Source of the DNA: Sphingomonas swuensis
Lineage (GTDB): Bacteria > Pseudomonadota > Alphaproteobacteria > Sphingomonadales > Sphingomonadaceae
Length of the DNA: 64,000 nucleotides
Reading direction: 5' to 3'
Assembly: GCF_039538045.1 (NCBI RefSeq)
Contig: NZ_BAABBQ010000001.1
Coordinates: 1,882,001 to 1,946,000 of the forward strand
This document shows, piece after piece, positions 46,414 to 55,281 of the stretch (positions are counted from its first letter, which is position 1; every line of letters begins with the position of its first letter). Below the pieces are notes generated by a model. It saw nothing but the letters and a program-made list of their open reading frames with translations, ran no database searches and was not told the DNA's origin. Position numbers and translations under genes: made by a program.

Positions 46414-46750
46414 GTGCGAGCGCCCGACAAAGCCATGGCCGACTGGCTGGTGAGTGAGTTCGGCCTGCTTAAGTTTACGCGCCAAGTCGCCGTCGCCGGC
46501 CTGCTCGATGCCGACGCGTTTGTCGCCGCCTTTCGTGCCGCGCTGCCCCGCCGTCGAGCACTGTCTGCGGCCGAGCTAAAGGCGCCCTTGGAAAGGGCGT
46601 GCAGCGACCGCCGTTCCTGCTCGAGAGGCGCGGCTCTAAGCTCTTAGCGATGGGGAAGCCCTCGCCCATCTTGGCTACGATACGAGTAACGAAGAAGTGG
46701 CCCTGATGTGGACCAAGGCGCCGCCAAGGTTGCCCCTGAAAATGAACTAA
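46414..46750 (+). pseudogene. 3' remnant of a type IIG (Eco57I-like) restriction-methyltransferase
   Basis: The frame from 46435 begins MADWLVSEFGL and continues ALPRRRALSAAELKA. A second frame, about 46655-46750, reads EALAHLGYDTSNEEVALMW and ends PRLPLKMN. Together these match the C-terminal ~110 residues I know from Eco57I-like class I methyltransferases, joined by at least one frameshift. Nothing of the N-terminal methylase or nuclease remains in the window. It ends four bases inside the 3' end of the opposite-strand gene. A decayed restriction system at the junction with the mobility module. Confidence 0.65.
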
Positions 46751-47631
46751 GCGACCAGAGCCTCACCCTGTTGATTGAGGCCATTCAGGACATGCTCGAT
46801 ATCGTTCTGAGCCTTGGGATGAACCTCGCTCTTCATCTTGTCTTGCGAGCGCCGCTTGCGCCCGTCAGCGGTCAGCTTATCGCGCTTCTTGTCCCAGTCC
46901 TTGCAGACCTTGACGACCGCAGCGCGAACATCGCCCTCGAACTTATCGTTGCCACTTCCAAGGTCGAGAACATCCATCAGAAGAGCGGTCTCAGCCTTCC
47001 GCGCTGAGCGCATCGCCTCGACCGCCCGATCCTTCTCTTTCCCGATGAGATCGAAGGTCTCTGCCTCCGCCTGAGTGTCCGACAAGTGAGCGCTCAAAGA
47101 CCGCATCACAGTCCACGCCGGACCCATGGCGAAGACGCCCGACAGGACCTCCACGAGGTGGTCGGTCACGACGTATTGGAGCAGCGCTTTGTTGAGGGAC
47201 TCCGAATACTCCAGCTCGCGTTCCGCCTGTGCCAGCTCGGCCCGCGCGCGCTCCACTTTCTCCCGTGCCGTCCCGATGGACTTGGGACCGCGACTGACCG
47301 TCTTGCCCATGCCCTGCTGGACCGTCACGGGCTTCTTGATAGCCCCCGAGGCGAAAGGCCCGGGGCCGCCATTCAACCAACGCATCCAGACGGCCGGTGA
47401 GACATTCGACGGGGTCAAAGACCCTACGAACTCCTCGACGATTTTCGCTCGGTCCTCATCAGAGAAGAGGCCCATCTGGATCTCAGCCTGAGGCGTGAGA
47501 TTTCCACCCGGACCGATGAGCCGAGGCCCTAGGTGCCGTGCGAATGCAAGCATCGCATCCGGCTCATCCTCAACACTCCCAGACGGACCATTCTGGCAAC
47601 TGTCCGTCACACCCTTGTTACTCGCTGACAT
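46747..47631 (-). CDS. Hypothetical coiled-coil protein next to relaxase
   Basis: About 294 residues from ATG 47631, preceded by GGGGGA; a TTG two codons earlier is in frame. Residues ~115-160 form a heptad-rich helix (EKVERARAELAQAERELEYS). The C-terminal third is basic, ending RSQDKMKSEVHPKAQ. It is divergent from the relaxase across a 539-base gap with an oriT-like site. That arrangement suggests an accessory mobilisation protein, but no MobC/TraJ motif is seen. Confidence 0.6.
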   Translation of the reverse strand: MSASNKGVTDSCQNGPSGSVEDEPDAMLAFARHLGPRLIGPGGNLTPQAEIQMGLFSDEDRAKIVEEFVGSLTPSNVSPAVWMRWLNGGPGPFASGAIKKPVTVQQGMGKTVSRGPKSIGTAREKVERARAELAQAERELEYSESLNKALLQYVVTDHLVEVLSGVFAMGPAWTVMRSLSAHLSDTQAEAETFDLIGKEKDRAVEAMRSARKAETALLMDVLDLGSGNDKFEGDVRAAVVKVCKDWDKKRDKLTADGRKRRSQDKMKSEVHPKAQNDIEHVLNGLNQQGEALVA

Positions 47632-48170
47632 GACCAAATCCCCCGCTGGGCAAAACCCGCCGAAACTCTGTTCGGCCTCTTCCCATCCGGTCGAGAACTA
47701 TCCCCGGTTTTGGGACTGGTCAACGAGCACCTGCAGAAGACCCTGACAAGGTCGTGCCCAATTTTCACCTGTCGGAGAACCGGCCAGGGAAAGCCCCTCA
47801 GATTTGGGCACAGACCCCCGAGACTTCAGAAAGTCTCGCAGGATATTCTGGGCACAGACCCACATATGCCCAGTATTCCTGAATAGGCGCAATACCGTAG
47901 ATTTGCCGCAGGCAATTCTACCCGGGCTTTTTCGCTACGAACTAGCCGAAAACAGCCCTTTATGCGCTCTCCGAGGGTGGCCGTCCAAACCCGCGAACCG
48001 TGTTTGCCCAGCTTCGTCGCCTTCGCTCCGTGGGCCTTCTGATACTTGTGTCACGCATCTTACGGCAGGGTTTCTGTGGAAGTTTGTCGCCTCCTCGCGC
48101 CTGCGCTTGTTACGTCTTGCCACCTCTTCCCCAAGCATCCATTGTCCATCCAGGGGTGGGATAAACAACC
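47632..48170. other. Divergent non-coding region with candidate oriT
   Basis: 539 bases between two divergent genes, one the relaxase. It carries the paired repeats and hairpin listed at 47805-47861, and the ribosome site GGTGGG before 48171. Nothing else is recognised, and no gene. Confidence 0.6.
47805..47861. other. Candidate oriT: paired 13-bp repeats around a hairpin
   Basis: The direct repeat TGGGCACAGACCC occurs at 47805-47817 and 47849-47861. Between them is the perfect inverted repeat GAGACTT CAGA AAGTCTC (47820-47837). Repeats around a hairpin upstream of a relaxase gene are the usual look of an origin of transfer. The nic site itself cannot be fixed by eye. Could also be iterons or operator sites. 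Confidence 0.45.
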
Positions 48171-51100
48171 ATGGCAACTAGCTCGATCTCGGCCGACGTC
48201 ACGGCTGCGAATTCCAAGATCGCTGAGTTCCTGCGACGGCAGGAAGAGGAGGAGATGATCCTCCAGATCGGCAAGCGGAAACCCAAGCAGGCCCGCGAAG
48301 AACGCCTGCCCGGCGGCAGCGGTCGCTGGCGGCTTGAGCCGGACTGGAAGGCTCCTACCCCGATGGTCGATCGGCCCCGCACCACGACGGGCGCGACCAG
48401 CTTCCATTTCTCTTACTCGTCCATCTCCAGGCAGGCGGTTCCGACCGTCAGTGGACAGCCCGTGTCCGGCCACCTGGGCAAGGTTCGCAACCCTGCCCTC
48501 GACCACTCCAAATACATCGAACGCGATGGTGCTGCCGAGCACAGCCAGCGCGTTGAGCACGCGGCCTACATCGAGCGCGATGGCGCCGCCGAGATGCTCG
48601 ACCCATCCGCCCTAATGAGCGAGGCGATGGAGCGGACCATCGCTGCCGTTGTCAACGAAACGCCGACCACTGAAGAGGCCGCATACCTCGGCCTCGCCGA
48701 CGTTGCGCCCGAAGGCATTCCGTCAGTCTTCAGCAACATCTCCGACGACCTCTTTGAGCGTCAGGAATTCTGGCGCGCTGTCGAGCGTTGCGAAGCCAAT
48801 CCTCGCTCCCATCAGATTATCCTCGAGCCCGACATCTGCCCTGCCTGGTGGCGCGAGCTGGAGACCACCACGAAGCTTGATCCCGAGTCCAAGAGCCATG
48901 CGCTTCAAGTAGCTGAAGCCTACCGGCAGCACATGGCAAAGCCGCTCGCTGAAGGCGAGGTTCGCAAGCCATTCACTGCCAAGCCGATGAGCGCTTCGGC
49001 CGAGAAGGCTGGTGCCTTTATCCAGCAGGCCCAGCGGATGGCCGCATACAATGATGCGCAGCCGCCTTTCGAATTCAAATCGGGGCGCGGGGGACGCATC
49101 CAGTTCCGCATGGTGGCCGAACTTCCCCATGAACTATCGGCGGAAGATCGCGCCCTCATCGTTCAGAATTTCTGCGACCATCTTGCGTCCTTGGAAGAGC
49201 GTCGTGAGCCCGACGGCACTGCCTACAAAACTGGCCTAATGTACACGGCCGTCATTCACGCACCTGACGCGCACAATGACAGTCGGAACTACCACCTTCA
49301 CGTGGTCGCATACGACCGTCCTTGTCGCTTCATTCCCGAGAGGAACCAATGGGATTTCGAGATTCCCGTCGTCTACGTCGACCCTGGCAGTCGCAAAGAG
49401 CGGACCCACTATCCATACCGCCAGAACAAGATCGGCGAGGTCTCTCAGGGCACTGAGAAGACAGGTAAGGAGAAGTCGGGCAAGGACTTCATTCCAGGCC
49501 TTCGCGCTAAGTTCGCGGAGATCAACAACGTTGTCCTGAAGGCCCGTGGCATCAACCGGCGGCTCGACCCTCGCAAGTACACTGAGATGGGGATCGACCG
49601 CACTCCGACCCAGCATCTTGGCACCAAGGCTGCGGCCCTGGAATCGATCGGCGTTCCCACCGCAGTCGGCCAGCTCAATGCCATCGCGATCTGGTCAGAC
49701 GCGGAGCGCGCGATCACGCGTCAGGCCACCCAGGCTGGCAAGGCCTATCAGGCGACCCAGAGCGAGCTCGACGGCATTGCCAAGGGCATGGCGGCCAGCG
49801 ATCCTGATCATCCTGCCATGATGCAATTCCGCTCACTCACGGCCGAGCGTGAGCGGCTGATCAAGGACGTCGCGGATGATCGCCAGGCGATCATGACCTT
49901 CGACCATCTGGAAGCCAAGGCGAAGTCCCGCGCTATCCGGACCCGGCAGACTTGCCTGACCTTCCTTTCCGATATCGAGACCGGCAAGGCTGACCGAAAC
50001 ACGAAGGCCATGCGGCTCGTCATCGAGGATCGGTGGAGGAACGCGCAAGCCCATATCGCCAAGATCGACAACGCTCTCCAGCCCCATCGCGAGGCGCTCA
50101 CCAAAGCCGCCCGCGACATCGAGATGCGCGAGCGCCGCATCCTCGAAATCGATACGGCCCTTGAACCCGTCAGGGCCGTGCTGGAGAAGCGCCTGGCGGA
50201 GCATGGCCACTATGTGCGCCCCACGAAGCTCAAGGCCTCTGAGGCGGCTCAGAAGCCGGCCGCGCCTGCATCCACTCTTACCCCGCCAGCTGCCGAGCCG
50301 AAGGTGCCTGACACCGGCCGCGCGCAAGGTTCGTCGGCAGAGCCGGAAGCAACCGCCACCCCTGCACCAGCCGCCCCTGCCCGCACCGCCACTACCACGC
50401 CAACAGATCCCTCCGCCGAAGCCGAGGTTGTAGCCTCGGCCGAGCCTGAGGTGACGCCCGCAGTGCCCCCCATGGAACCGGCGCAAGCGAGCGCAGAACC
50501 AACTGCCGCCGAGCCGGACGTGGGCGAGAACGAGATTGCCCAGTCCACTGATCCTGTCAGCATTTCAGGCCTGCCAATCGTTGAGCCGACCATCGCTCCA
50601 CGACAGGACATTCCGGCCGAGGAAGTCGAGATCGAAGCGGGCACCCCGGAAGGCCTCGACCCTCTTCGCCCGGCCGAAGTGGTCGAGCCCGTCGCAGCCG
50701 AGCCAGAGGTCATCCTGGTCGACATCGACAACCCGGCCGTCGAACTCACTGAAGCCGCCGCCGAGCCTACGATCGAACAGCCCGCTGCTGCAGCTGAGGT
50801 CGCCCCGCATGACGCCGAGCCAGCAATCCCTGCATCTACTCAAGATGCGCAGCCGACCGCGATCGACACCCCTGCCGCAGCCGAGCCGGCGACCGCCCCT
50901 GCCGCAGTTGAAGCGGCGGCTCCCACCGAGCCTGCCCCGGCAGCTGAAAGCCACACCAGCGGTCCTACTCCGCCGATCGCTGAGCCGACGCCTGTGGCTT
51001 CGCCAGACCAGCAGCCCGAGGCTCCGGCCGAGCCCAAGGTCGACGGCCGCAAGAAGGTCCAAGATCCCACCTTGTTCGATCTCCCTGCACAGGAGCCTCC

Positions 51101-51839
51101 GGTCAAACCGGGGACGAGCCGTGCGGCCTATGTGGACTTCGACACCATCATCAAGCGGGTCATGGATGACCGCATCCCGATTGTCCCTGAGAAGCAGGCG
51201 AATGGTCGCCTGATCTTCACCGTCCCCTCGCTCCCGCCGGAGCAGCAGGAGACGCTGAACAGTCCCAAGTTTGCTCATCGCACCAACCAACGTCTTGGCG
51301 CCATCATGGACAAGCAGAAGCAGGAAGTGCAGCGGGCCGTCCGGTGGATCGCCACCCAGGGTCAGAACCCGGACAACCTCAGCTTGAAGAATAAGACCGC
51401 GAGCCTCGGCACTGGCGTGAAGGTCAGCGTCAGAACGCTATTCCGTCACTGGGGCAAGCACCCCGAGGTGACCGCCGCCCTGCGCACCGAATACGATCGT
51501 CGGGTGGAGTTGGAGAAGAACCAGCCGGTGGCAAAGCCAGAGCCAGCCAAAGCCGAGTCCGACCTCTCCGAACGCCGCGCCGAGGCAGAGCGGATCTACC
51601 CCGATCCAAGCCAGGCATTCACTCCCGAGGTGGCAGAGTTTACCCGGCTACTGCGCGAGCTCGCGCCGGCTGACCAGCTGCGCCTGGCCGCCGACAAGAT
51701 CTACGAGAACCCACGCGCTCGGGAAGACATTCACAAGCACACGGTCTACCTTGCGACCGCCTACCACACCCATGTCGAGGGGCACGATCAGCGGCTCGCA
51801 GAGCGGCAGCTTCGCGAGATGCGAGGCAAATGTCGCTGA
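48171..51839 (+). CDS. MobA/MobL-type (MOBQ-like) relaxase
   Basis: A protein of 1,222 residues. Residues ~300-520 hold the relaxase core: a histidine cluster NYHLHVVAYD (about residue 373), then RKYTEMGIDRTPTQHLG and AVGQLNAIA, typical of the MobA/MobL family. The N-terminus is unusual, with the nine-residue repeat YIERDGAAE at residues ~115 and ~133. Residues ~560-700 are helical. Residues ~705-960 form a Pro/Ala-rich repetitive linker, and the last ~250 form a separate folded domain. It nicks and leads plasmid or element DNA in conjugation. No type IV secretion genes lie in the window, so the element appears mobilisable only. Confidence 0.85.
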   Translation: MATSSISADVTAANSKIAEFLRRQEEEEMILQIGKRKPKQAREERLPGGSGRWRLEPDWKAPTPMVDRPRTTTGATSFHFSYSSISRQAVPTVSGQPVSGHLGKVRNPALDHSKYIERDGAAEHSQRVEHAAYIERDGAAEMLDPSALMSEAMERTIAAVVNETPTTEEAAYLGLADVAPEGIPSVFSNISDDLFERQEFWRAVERCEANPRSHQIILEPDICPAWWRELETTTKLDPESKSHALQVAEAYRQHMAKPLAEGEVRKPFTAKPMSASAEKAGAFIQQAQRMAAYNDAQPPFEFKSGRGGRIQFRMVAELPHELSAEDRALIVQNFCDHLASLEERREPDGTAYKTGLMYTAVIHAPDAHNDSRNYHLHVVAYDRPCRFIPERNQWDFEIPVVYVDPGSRKERTHYPYRQNKIGEVSQGTEKTGKEKSGKDFIPGLRAKFAEINNVVLKARGINRRLDPRKYTEMGIDRTPTQHLGTKAAALESIGVPTAVGQLNAIAIWSDAERAITRQATQAGKAYQATQSELDGIAKGMAASDPDHPAMMQFRSLTAERERLIKDVADDRQAIMTFDHLEAKAKSRAIRTRQTCLTFLSDIETGKADRNTKAMRLVIEDRWRNAQAHIAKIDNALQPHREALTKAARDIEMRERRILEIDTALEPVRAVLEKRLAEHGHYVRPTKLKASEAAQKPAAPASTLTPPAAEPKVPDTGRAQGSSAEPEATATPAPAAPARTATTTPTDPSAEAEVVASAEPEVTPAVPPMEPAQASAEPTAAEPDVGENEIAQSTDPVSISGLPIVEPTIAPRQDIPAEEVEIEAGTPEGLDPLRPAEVVEPVAAEPEVILVDIDNPAVELTEAAAEPTIEQPAAAAEVAPHDAEPAIPASTQDAQPTAIDTPAAAEPATAPAAVEAAAPTEPAPAAESHTSGPTPPIAEPTPVASPDQQPEAPAEPKVDGRKKVQDPTLFDLPAQEPPVKPGTSRAAYVDFDTIIKRVMDDRIPIVPEKQANGRLIFTVPSLPPEQQETLNSPKFAHRTNQRLGAIMDKQKQEVQRAVRWIATQGQNPDNLSLKNKTASLGTGVKVSVRTLFRHWGKHPEVTAALRTEYDRRVELEKNQPVAKPEPAKAESDLSERRAEAERIYPDPSQAFTPEVAEFTRLLRELAPADQLRLAADKIYENPRAREDIHKHTVYLATAYHTHVEGHDQRLAERQLREMRGKCR

Positions 51840-51859
51840 TGAACTCTGGTATATTGCGC

Positions 51860-52447
51860 CTACCCGCGGACAGCCTTGCGAGGTCTGGCGGCGACCTTTG
51901 CCCTCGCGGGTCCGCGGGACCCACGGAGTGTCACACCAAGGCCGCTTGCCTTTGCCTGCGCGCGCTTACCATCAAGGTAGGCCGCCGGAGCTGACGGGTA
52001 ATCCGCCGGGAGCCTCCAGCGGTCCATGTAGTCAGCGAGACTCATTCCATGGTTCTTGCGAAGGTAAGCCCTAAGTAGTTTCACCCGAGCGCCGTCTTCA
52101 AGACAGATGAGGATGTCTTCGTGAACCGAGGGGTGCACGGCTGAGCTCGGGTCGAGAAGTCTCGCCACCCGTCTGGGCACCCGCGCTGCCAACCAAGGAT
52201 CAAGCCCCTCAAACTCGCTTCCGCTAACGTCCTTGTTGATGATCGGCGGCTCGAGTTCATCAAAATGCGGAGGAATGGGCCTGCTTTCCTCAACGCTGTC
52301 TTCCGGCCGATCGGGGCTAGTAAGCGCTTTTAAGGAGGTGAAGATGGCTCTTACGAGCTGCGGGACCTCTGAGGTCGGTACCTGCGTGGTGGCAAGGTGA
52401 GCCTTAGCCAGCTCGACACTCATTTCCAGGAGACGATCATCCAGCAT
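51860..52447 (-). CDS. MucR/Ros-like transcriptional regulator, atypical
   Basis: About 195 residues from ATG 52447, preceded by AAGGAG ten bases upstream; open frame to 52486. N-terminal LAKAHLATTQVPTSEVPQLV and the C-terminal ICLEDGARVKLLRAYLRKNH, then WRLPADYPSAP, mark the MucR/Ros fold. Canonical zinc ligands are largely lost: the second Cys is Asp and the first His is Tyr. A ~65-residue insertion separates the two halves. It could control the mobile element. It ends 20 bases from the relaxase stop, convergent. Confidence 0.75.
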   Translation of the reverse strand: MLDDRLLEMSVELAKAHLATTQVPTSEVPQLVRAIFTSLKALTSPDRPEDSVEESRPIPPHFDELEPPIINKDVSGSEFEGLDPWLAARVPRRVARLLDPSSAVHPSVHEDILICLEDGARVKLLRAYLRKNHGMSLADYMDRWRLPADYPSAPAAYLDGKRAQAKASGLGVTLRGSRGPARAKVAARPRKAVRG

Positions 52448-52596
52448 GAGGCATGAACTCCTTACGTGTAGCCGAAGCACCGACACCGAGTGCGTCCCAC
52501 TATCCTGATCTCGCCCTCAAAGCCCAGAAATATTTGTTGCAGCATCTTGCCGGCCTCCCGAAGGTCTAGGTAGGATTAGGAAGATTTAGGAAGAAC

Positions 52597-52962
52597 GTGG
52601 CGGAGATCGCAATGTTTGAGGACGATGGACCAACATTAGCCGGTGACAAGATCATCGAGCTGGAGCGTCGTCTTACTCGCGCGATGCAGCGCGGCGCGGG
52701 CATCACCCTCAAGCCCGAAGATCTCGACGTTCTCGCGACCACTGGGGCGGCAGATTGCCTTTCGGAGGTGAAGGCCAAGTTATTGAAGGAAAGAGCGAAG
52801 TGGCGGCAAAAGGGGGCATCTACCAACGAGCGGGTTACTGGCTCGACTATGACCGTGGCACCGACGGCGTCCCTCGCAGCCCGTGGCTCTATATCTGCTG
52901 GTATGATCCCAACAAAGGACGCATCCGCCGCAAGAGCACGCGCCAGTGCAATATTCAGTTAG
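52597..52962 (+). CDS. Small protein upstream of integrase, overlapping it
   Basis: GTG start with AGGAAG upstream, 121 residues. The first ~70 form a helical domain (IIELERRLTRAMQRGAGITL, LKPEDLDVLATTGAADCLS). The last ~50, which overlap the integrase frame, are Ser/Thr/Ala-rich. It may be an excisionase-like or regulatory helper. Small helical proteins of this kind precede integrases in related elements, by memory. Overlap of 163 bases makes the C-terminus doubtful. Confidence 0.5.
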   Translation: MAEIAMFEDDGPTLAGDKIIELERRLTRAMQRGAGITLKPEDLDVLATTGAADCLSEVKAKLLKERAKWRQKGASTNERVTGSTMTVAPTASLAARGSISAGMIPTKDASAARARASAIFS

Positions 52963-54161
52963 CCTGTGACGCTCTCGACGAGCATTTCCTCGCAGTTCAC
53001 CGCCCGACAGCAGCACAGCGAGCGGCATACACGTTACCCGAAGCACTGACAGACTACTGGTTGGAACACGGCTGTAAGGTAGTCAGTGCCGAAGCGATCA
53101 AGGCCCGACTCAAGCTGGTTACCCGTTTTGTCGAACACCAGATTGCGGCAGGTCGGATGGCTGACCCCATCCTACCCGCCCAAGTAGATGACGGCTTCAT
53201 TCGGAACTTTCGCGAATGGGCCAGCGCAGACCCAATCATCGCCTTGAGGAAAGACGCTAAGGGCGCCTGGGTTGAGTCTTCGCGACGGCTGCGGTCACTT
53301 TCGACTGTCGAAGAATCGGTGATCCAACTGAAGGCTGCCCTGAATTACGCAAAGAAGGCCAAGCGGACCGATCACCTTCCCGATTTCCAGCACAAAACGC
53401 GCGACCAAGTGACGCCGGTCCGCACAGATCGACTAACCGTGCCCGATATCGCGAGATTGCTAAACTTCACCGTAGAAGGTGGCGGCAGCTATGCTGGGCA
53501 CGCCGAGCGACTACTGCCCCTCCGCCGCTACATCATTGCCGCTATCTGCACTCTGGCGCGACCCGACGCCATATTTGACATGTCTGTCCTGCCCTCTCGC
53601 GTCCAGTGGCACACAGATGCCGACCTGTTCGATCTGAACCCAACCGGACGCATCCAGACCAACAAGTATCGTGCAGTTGTGCCGGTCACCAGTCTTCTCC
53701 GGACATGGCTCGAGGCAACGGACGAGTGGTTCGTTTGCGGCCGCCGGAATGTTGGGAGCAAGGCAGAACCGGCCTGGCAGGAGTACAAGGTCGCGTCAGT
53801 GCGTAGCGGGTGGGAGACCGCAAGACAACATCTCGGCCTTCCTGATGGTTGGGGACCGAAGCTGCTTCGTCATTCGATGGCGACCATCTTAGCGAACAGA
53901 CGTGTGCCTCAGACCGAACGCAAGTTGCTGATGGGTCATGAAGCGTTGGAGGGCTCGCAGAAGTCTTACGTCATCTTCGATCCAGATTATCTGCTCAAAG
54001 CCAAGGAGACGATCGAAGAAGTCATTGCCGAGCTCCGAAACCTCTCACCAGCAGCCCTAGCGCCACCCGGAGCTCAACAAAGAAGTACTATAGATGCCTC
54101 GGTCAGCAAGTCACCTACACGGCGCGCCATACCACTCATGCCGTTCTGGAAAGCGGTCTGA
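52800..54161 (+). CDS. Tyrosine-recombinase integrase
   Basis: About 453 residues from GTG 52800, chosen for AAGGAAAGA just upstream; TTG 52755 is in frame. The catalytic set is visible: box-I Arg in CTLARPDAIFDM, LLRHSMATILANRR (Arg-His), MGHE, and the nucleophile Tyr in KSYVIFDPDYL. The N-terminal core-binding region is ~200 residues. It integrates or excises the mobile island by site-specific recombination. It is the last gene of the mobility module on the right, so an attachment site is expected nearby. I found no duplicated tRNA end. Confidence 0.88.
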   Translation: MAAKGGIYQRAGYWLDYDRGTDGVPRSPWLYICWYDPNKGRIRRKSTRQCNIQLACDALDEHFLAVHRPTAAQRAAYTLPEALTDYWLEHGCKVVSAEAIKARLKLVTRFVEHQIAAGRMADPILPAQVDDGFIRNFREWASADPIIALRKDAKGAWVESSRRLRSLSTVEESVIQLKAALNYAKKAKRTDHLPDFQHKTRDQVTPVRTDRLTVPDIARLLNFTVEGGGSYAGHAERLLPLRRYIIAAICTLARPDAIFDMSVLPSRVQWHTDADLFDLNPTGRIQTNKYRAVVPVTSLLRTWLEATDEWFVCGRRNVGSKAEPAWQEYKVASVRSGWETARQHLGLPDGWGPKLLRHSMATILANRRVPQTERKLLMGHEALEGSQKSYVIFDPDYLLKAKETIEEVIAELRNLSPAALAPPGAQQRSTIDASVSKSPTRRAIPLMPFWKAV

Positions 54162-54810
54162 GCCGTTAAAGATCAAGTTTAAAGAACGCTTAGAAGGAGA
54201 CTCAGATTGCTTAGCATCATCATTGCCAACTTCTCCCCGCATCTTAGCGGCTGGAACACCGATCTAGCGCGGCCATTCATTTTTTAAGGCTTGCCGGCTC
54301 GCTTCACTCGCGAGCCGGGTAAGCGATATCTCTCGGCGAAGTTGGACACTACGATCTTAAGGATTCAAGTACCTGCGTAGGTAAGTTTTAGATCCACTTC
54401 AAGGATGAAGGATCCTCTTTCAGACGTGCCCTGGGTTGAGCGATCATCCAATCAGTTAGGCTATCGTACAGACCTGCGAGCAAAGTTGGGCATAGAGTCT
54501 CCGACTGCTGGTGGGCTGCCTTCTGGCTCCAACCTCGCCCGATATTGGACATGTGACCAGCTGATTGATCAATACCCGCACTATCGAGTGCCCGCCGCTG
54601 GTGGGAAGCGGAACGGCGGCTTGCGGGTCCGCACCGGCGGAAAGCAGACGTTCGCCGCGCCGATGGCTAAGCGCCATTTGGTCGCCCTCGCTGACTTCCA
54701 AAGCTTGAGCTTCGTACGTTTTCAATAAATTTCAGCGCCGATGTCACATCGGCCGGGTCTGCCTCGTCATGGCTTGGAGCGCTTCGATGCTCGTCACAAG
54801 GAGATCGATC
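54162..54810. other. 649-base gap at the right edge of the mobile island
   Basis: No convincing gene. A weak open frame at 54405-54728 has no ribosome site and an unlikely composition. It contains the inverted repeat listed at 54294-54318. The right attachment site of the element most likely lies here. Confidence 0.5.
54294..54318. repeat. Inverted repeat CCGGCTCGC / GCGAGCCGG
   Basis: A perfect 9-bp inverted repeat with a 7-base loop, flanked by imperfect continuation (GCTTG on the left, GTAAGC on the right). It lies 130 bases after the integrase stop and could be a terminator for it, or part of the attachment region. No T-run follows. Confidence 0.4.
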
Positions 54811-55281
54811 ATGACCCCCCGCCTCGACAACCCGTCCACATTGTTCCCCGCCGGCTTCAAGGCAATGGTCGCACTCGAGCAGGCGCTCGCGCAGGCTATC
54901 GATCCGGAGTTGCTGGAACTCGTCAAACTGCGCGCGTCGCAAATAAACGGCTGCGCCTTCTGCATATACATGCATACCACTGACTTGCGTAAGCGCGGAG
55001 TGGACGAGATGAAGCTGTACCTGCTCAACGCCTGGCGGGACTCGTACCTCTTCTCCGAACGCGAGCGGGCGGCGCTTGCGTGGACCGAAGCTCTGACCCG
55101 GGTCGCGGATGATGGCGCACCGGATAGCGAGTACAACGCGCTCGCCGAACAATTTAGCGAGGAGGAGCGGGTGCAACTGACCTTCGCCATCGGCGCGATC
55201 AACGTCTGGAACCGGCTTCAGGTCGGCTTCCACGTCGCTCACCCGCCGCGTGGTGCAGCAATGCGCTCCAATGCCGCCTGA
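54811..55281 (+). CDS. Carboxymuconolactone decarboxylase family (AhpD-like) protein
   Basis: A protein of 156 residues, ATG 54811 with AAGGAG seven bases upstream. CAFCIYMH is the CxxC-x3-H active site of AhpD-type alkylhydroperoxidases, and ALAWTEALTRVAD continues the helical fold. It reduces peroxide or organic hydroperoxides or acts as a thiol oxidoreductase. Its stop overlaps the sigma factor start, and the pairing with a SigJ-type ECF factor is common, suggesting an oxidative-stress operon. Confidence 0.9.
   Translation: MTPRLDNPSTLFPAGFKAMVALEQALAQAIDPELLELVKLRASQINGCAFCIYMHTTDLRKRGVDEMKLYLLNAWRDSYLFSERERAALAWTEALTRVADDGAPDSEYNALAEQFSEEERVQLTFAIGAINVWNRLQVGFHVAHPPRGAAMRSNAA

Noticed and set aside
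46747..47631. MobC-type accessory relaxosome protein
   Set aside because: Position fits but no MobC or ribbon-helix-helix motif is visible; left as hypothetical.
54405..54728. Short open frame between integrase and CMD gene
   Set aside because: No ribosome site or recognisable domain; treated as non-coding boundary sequence.
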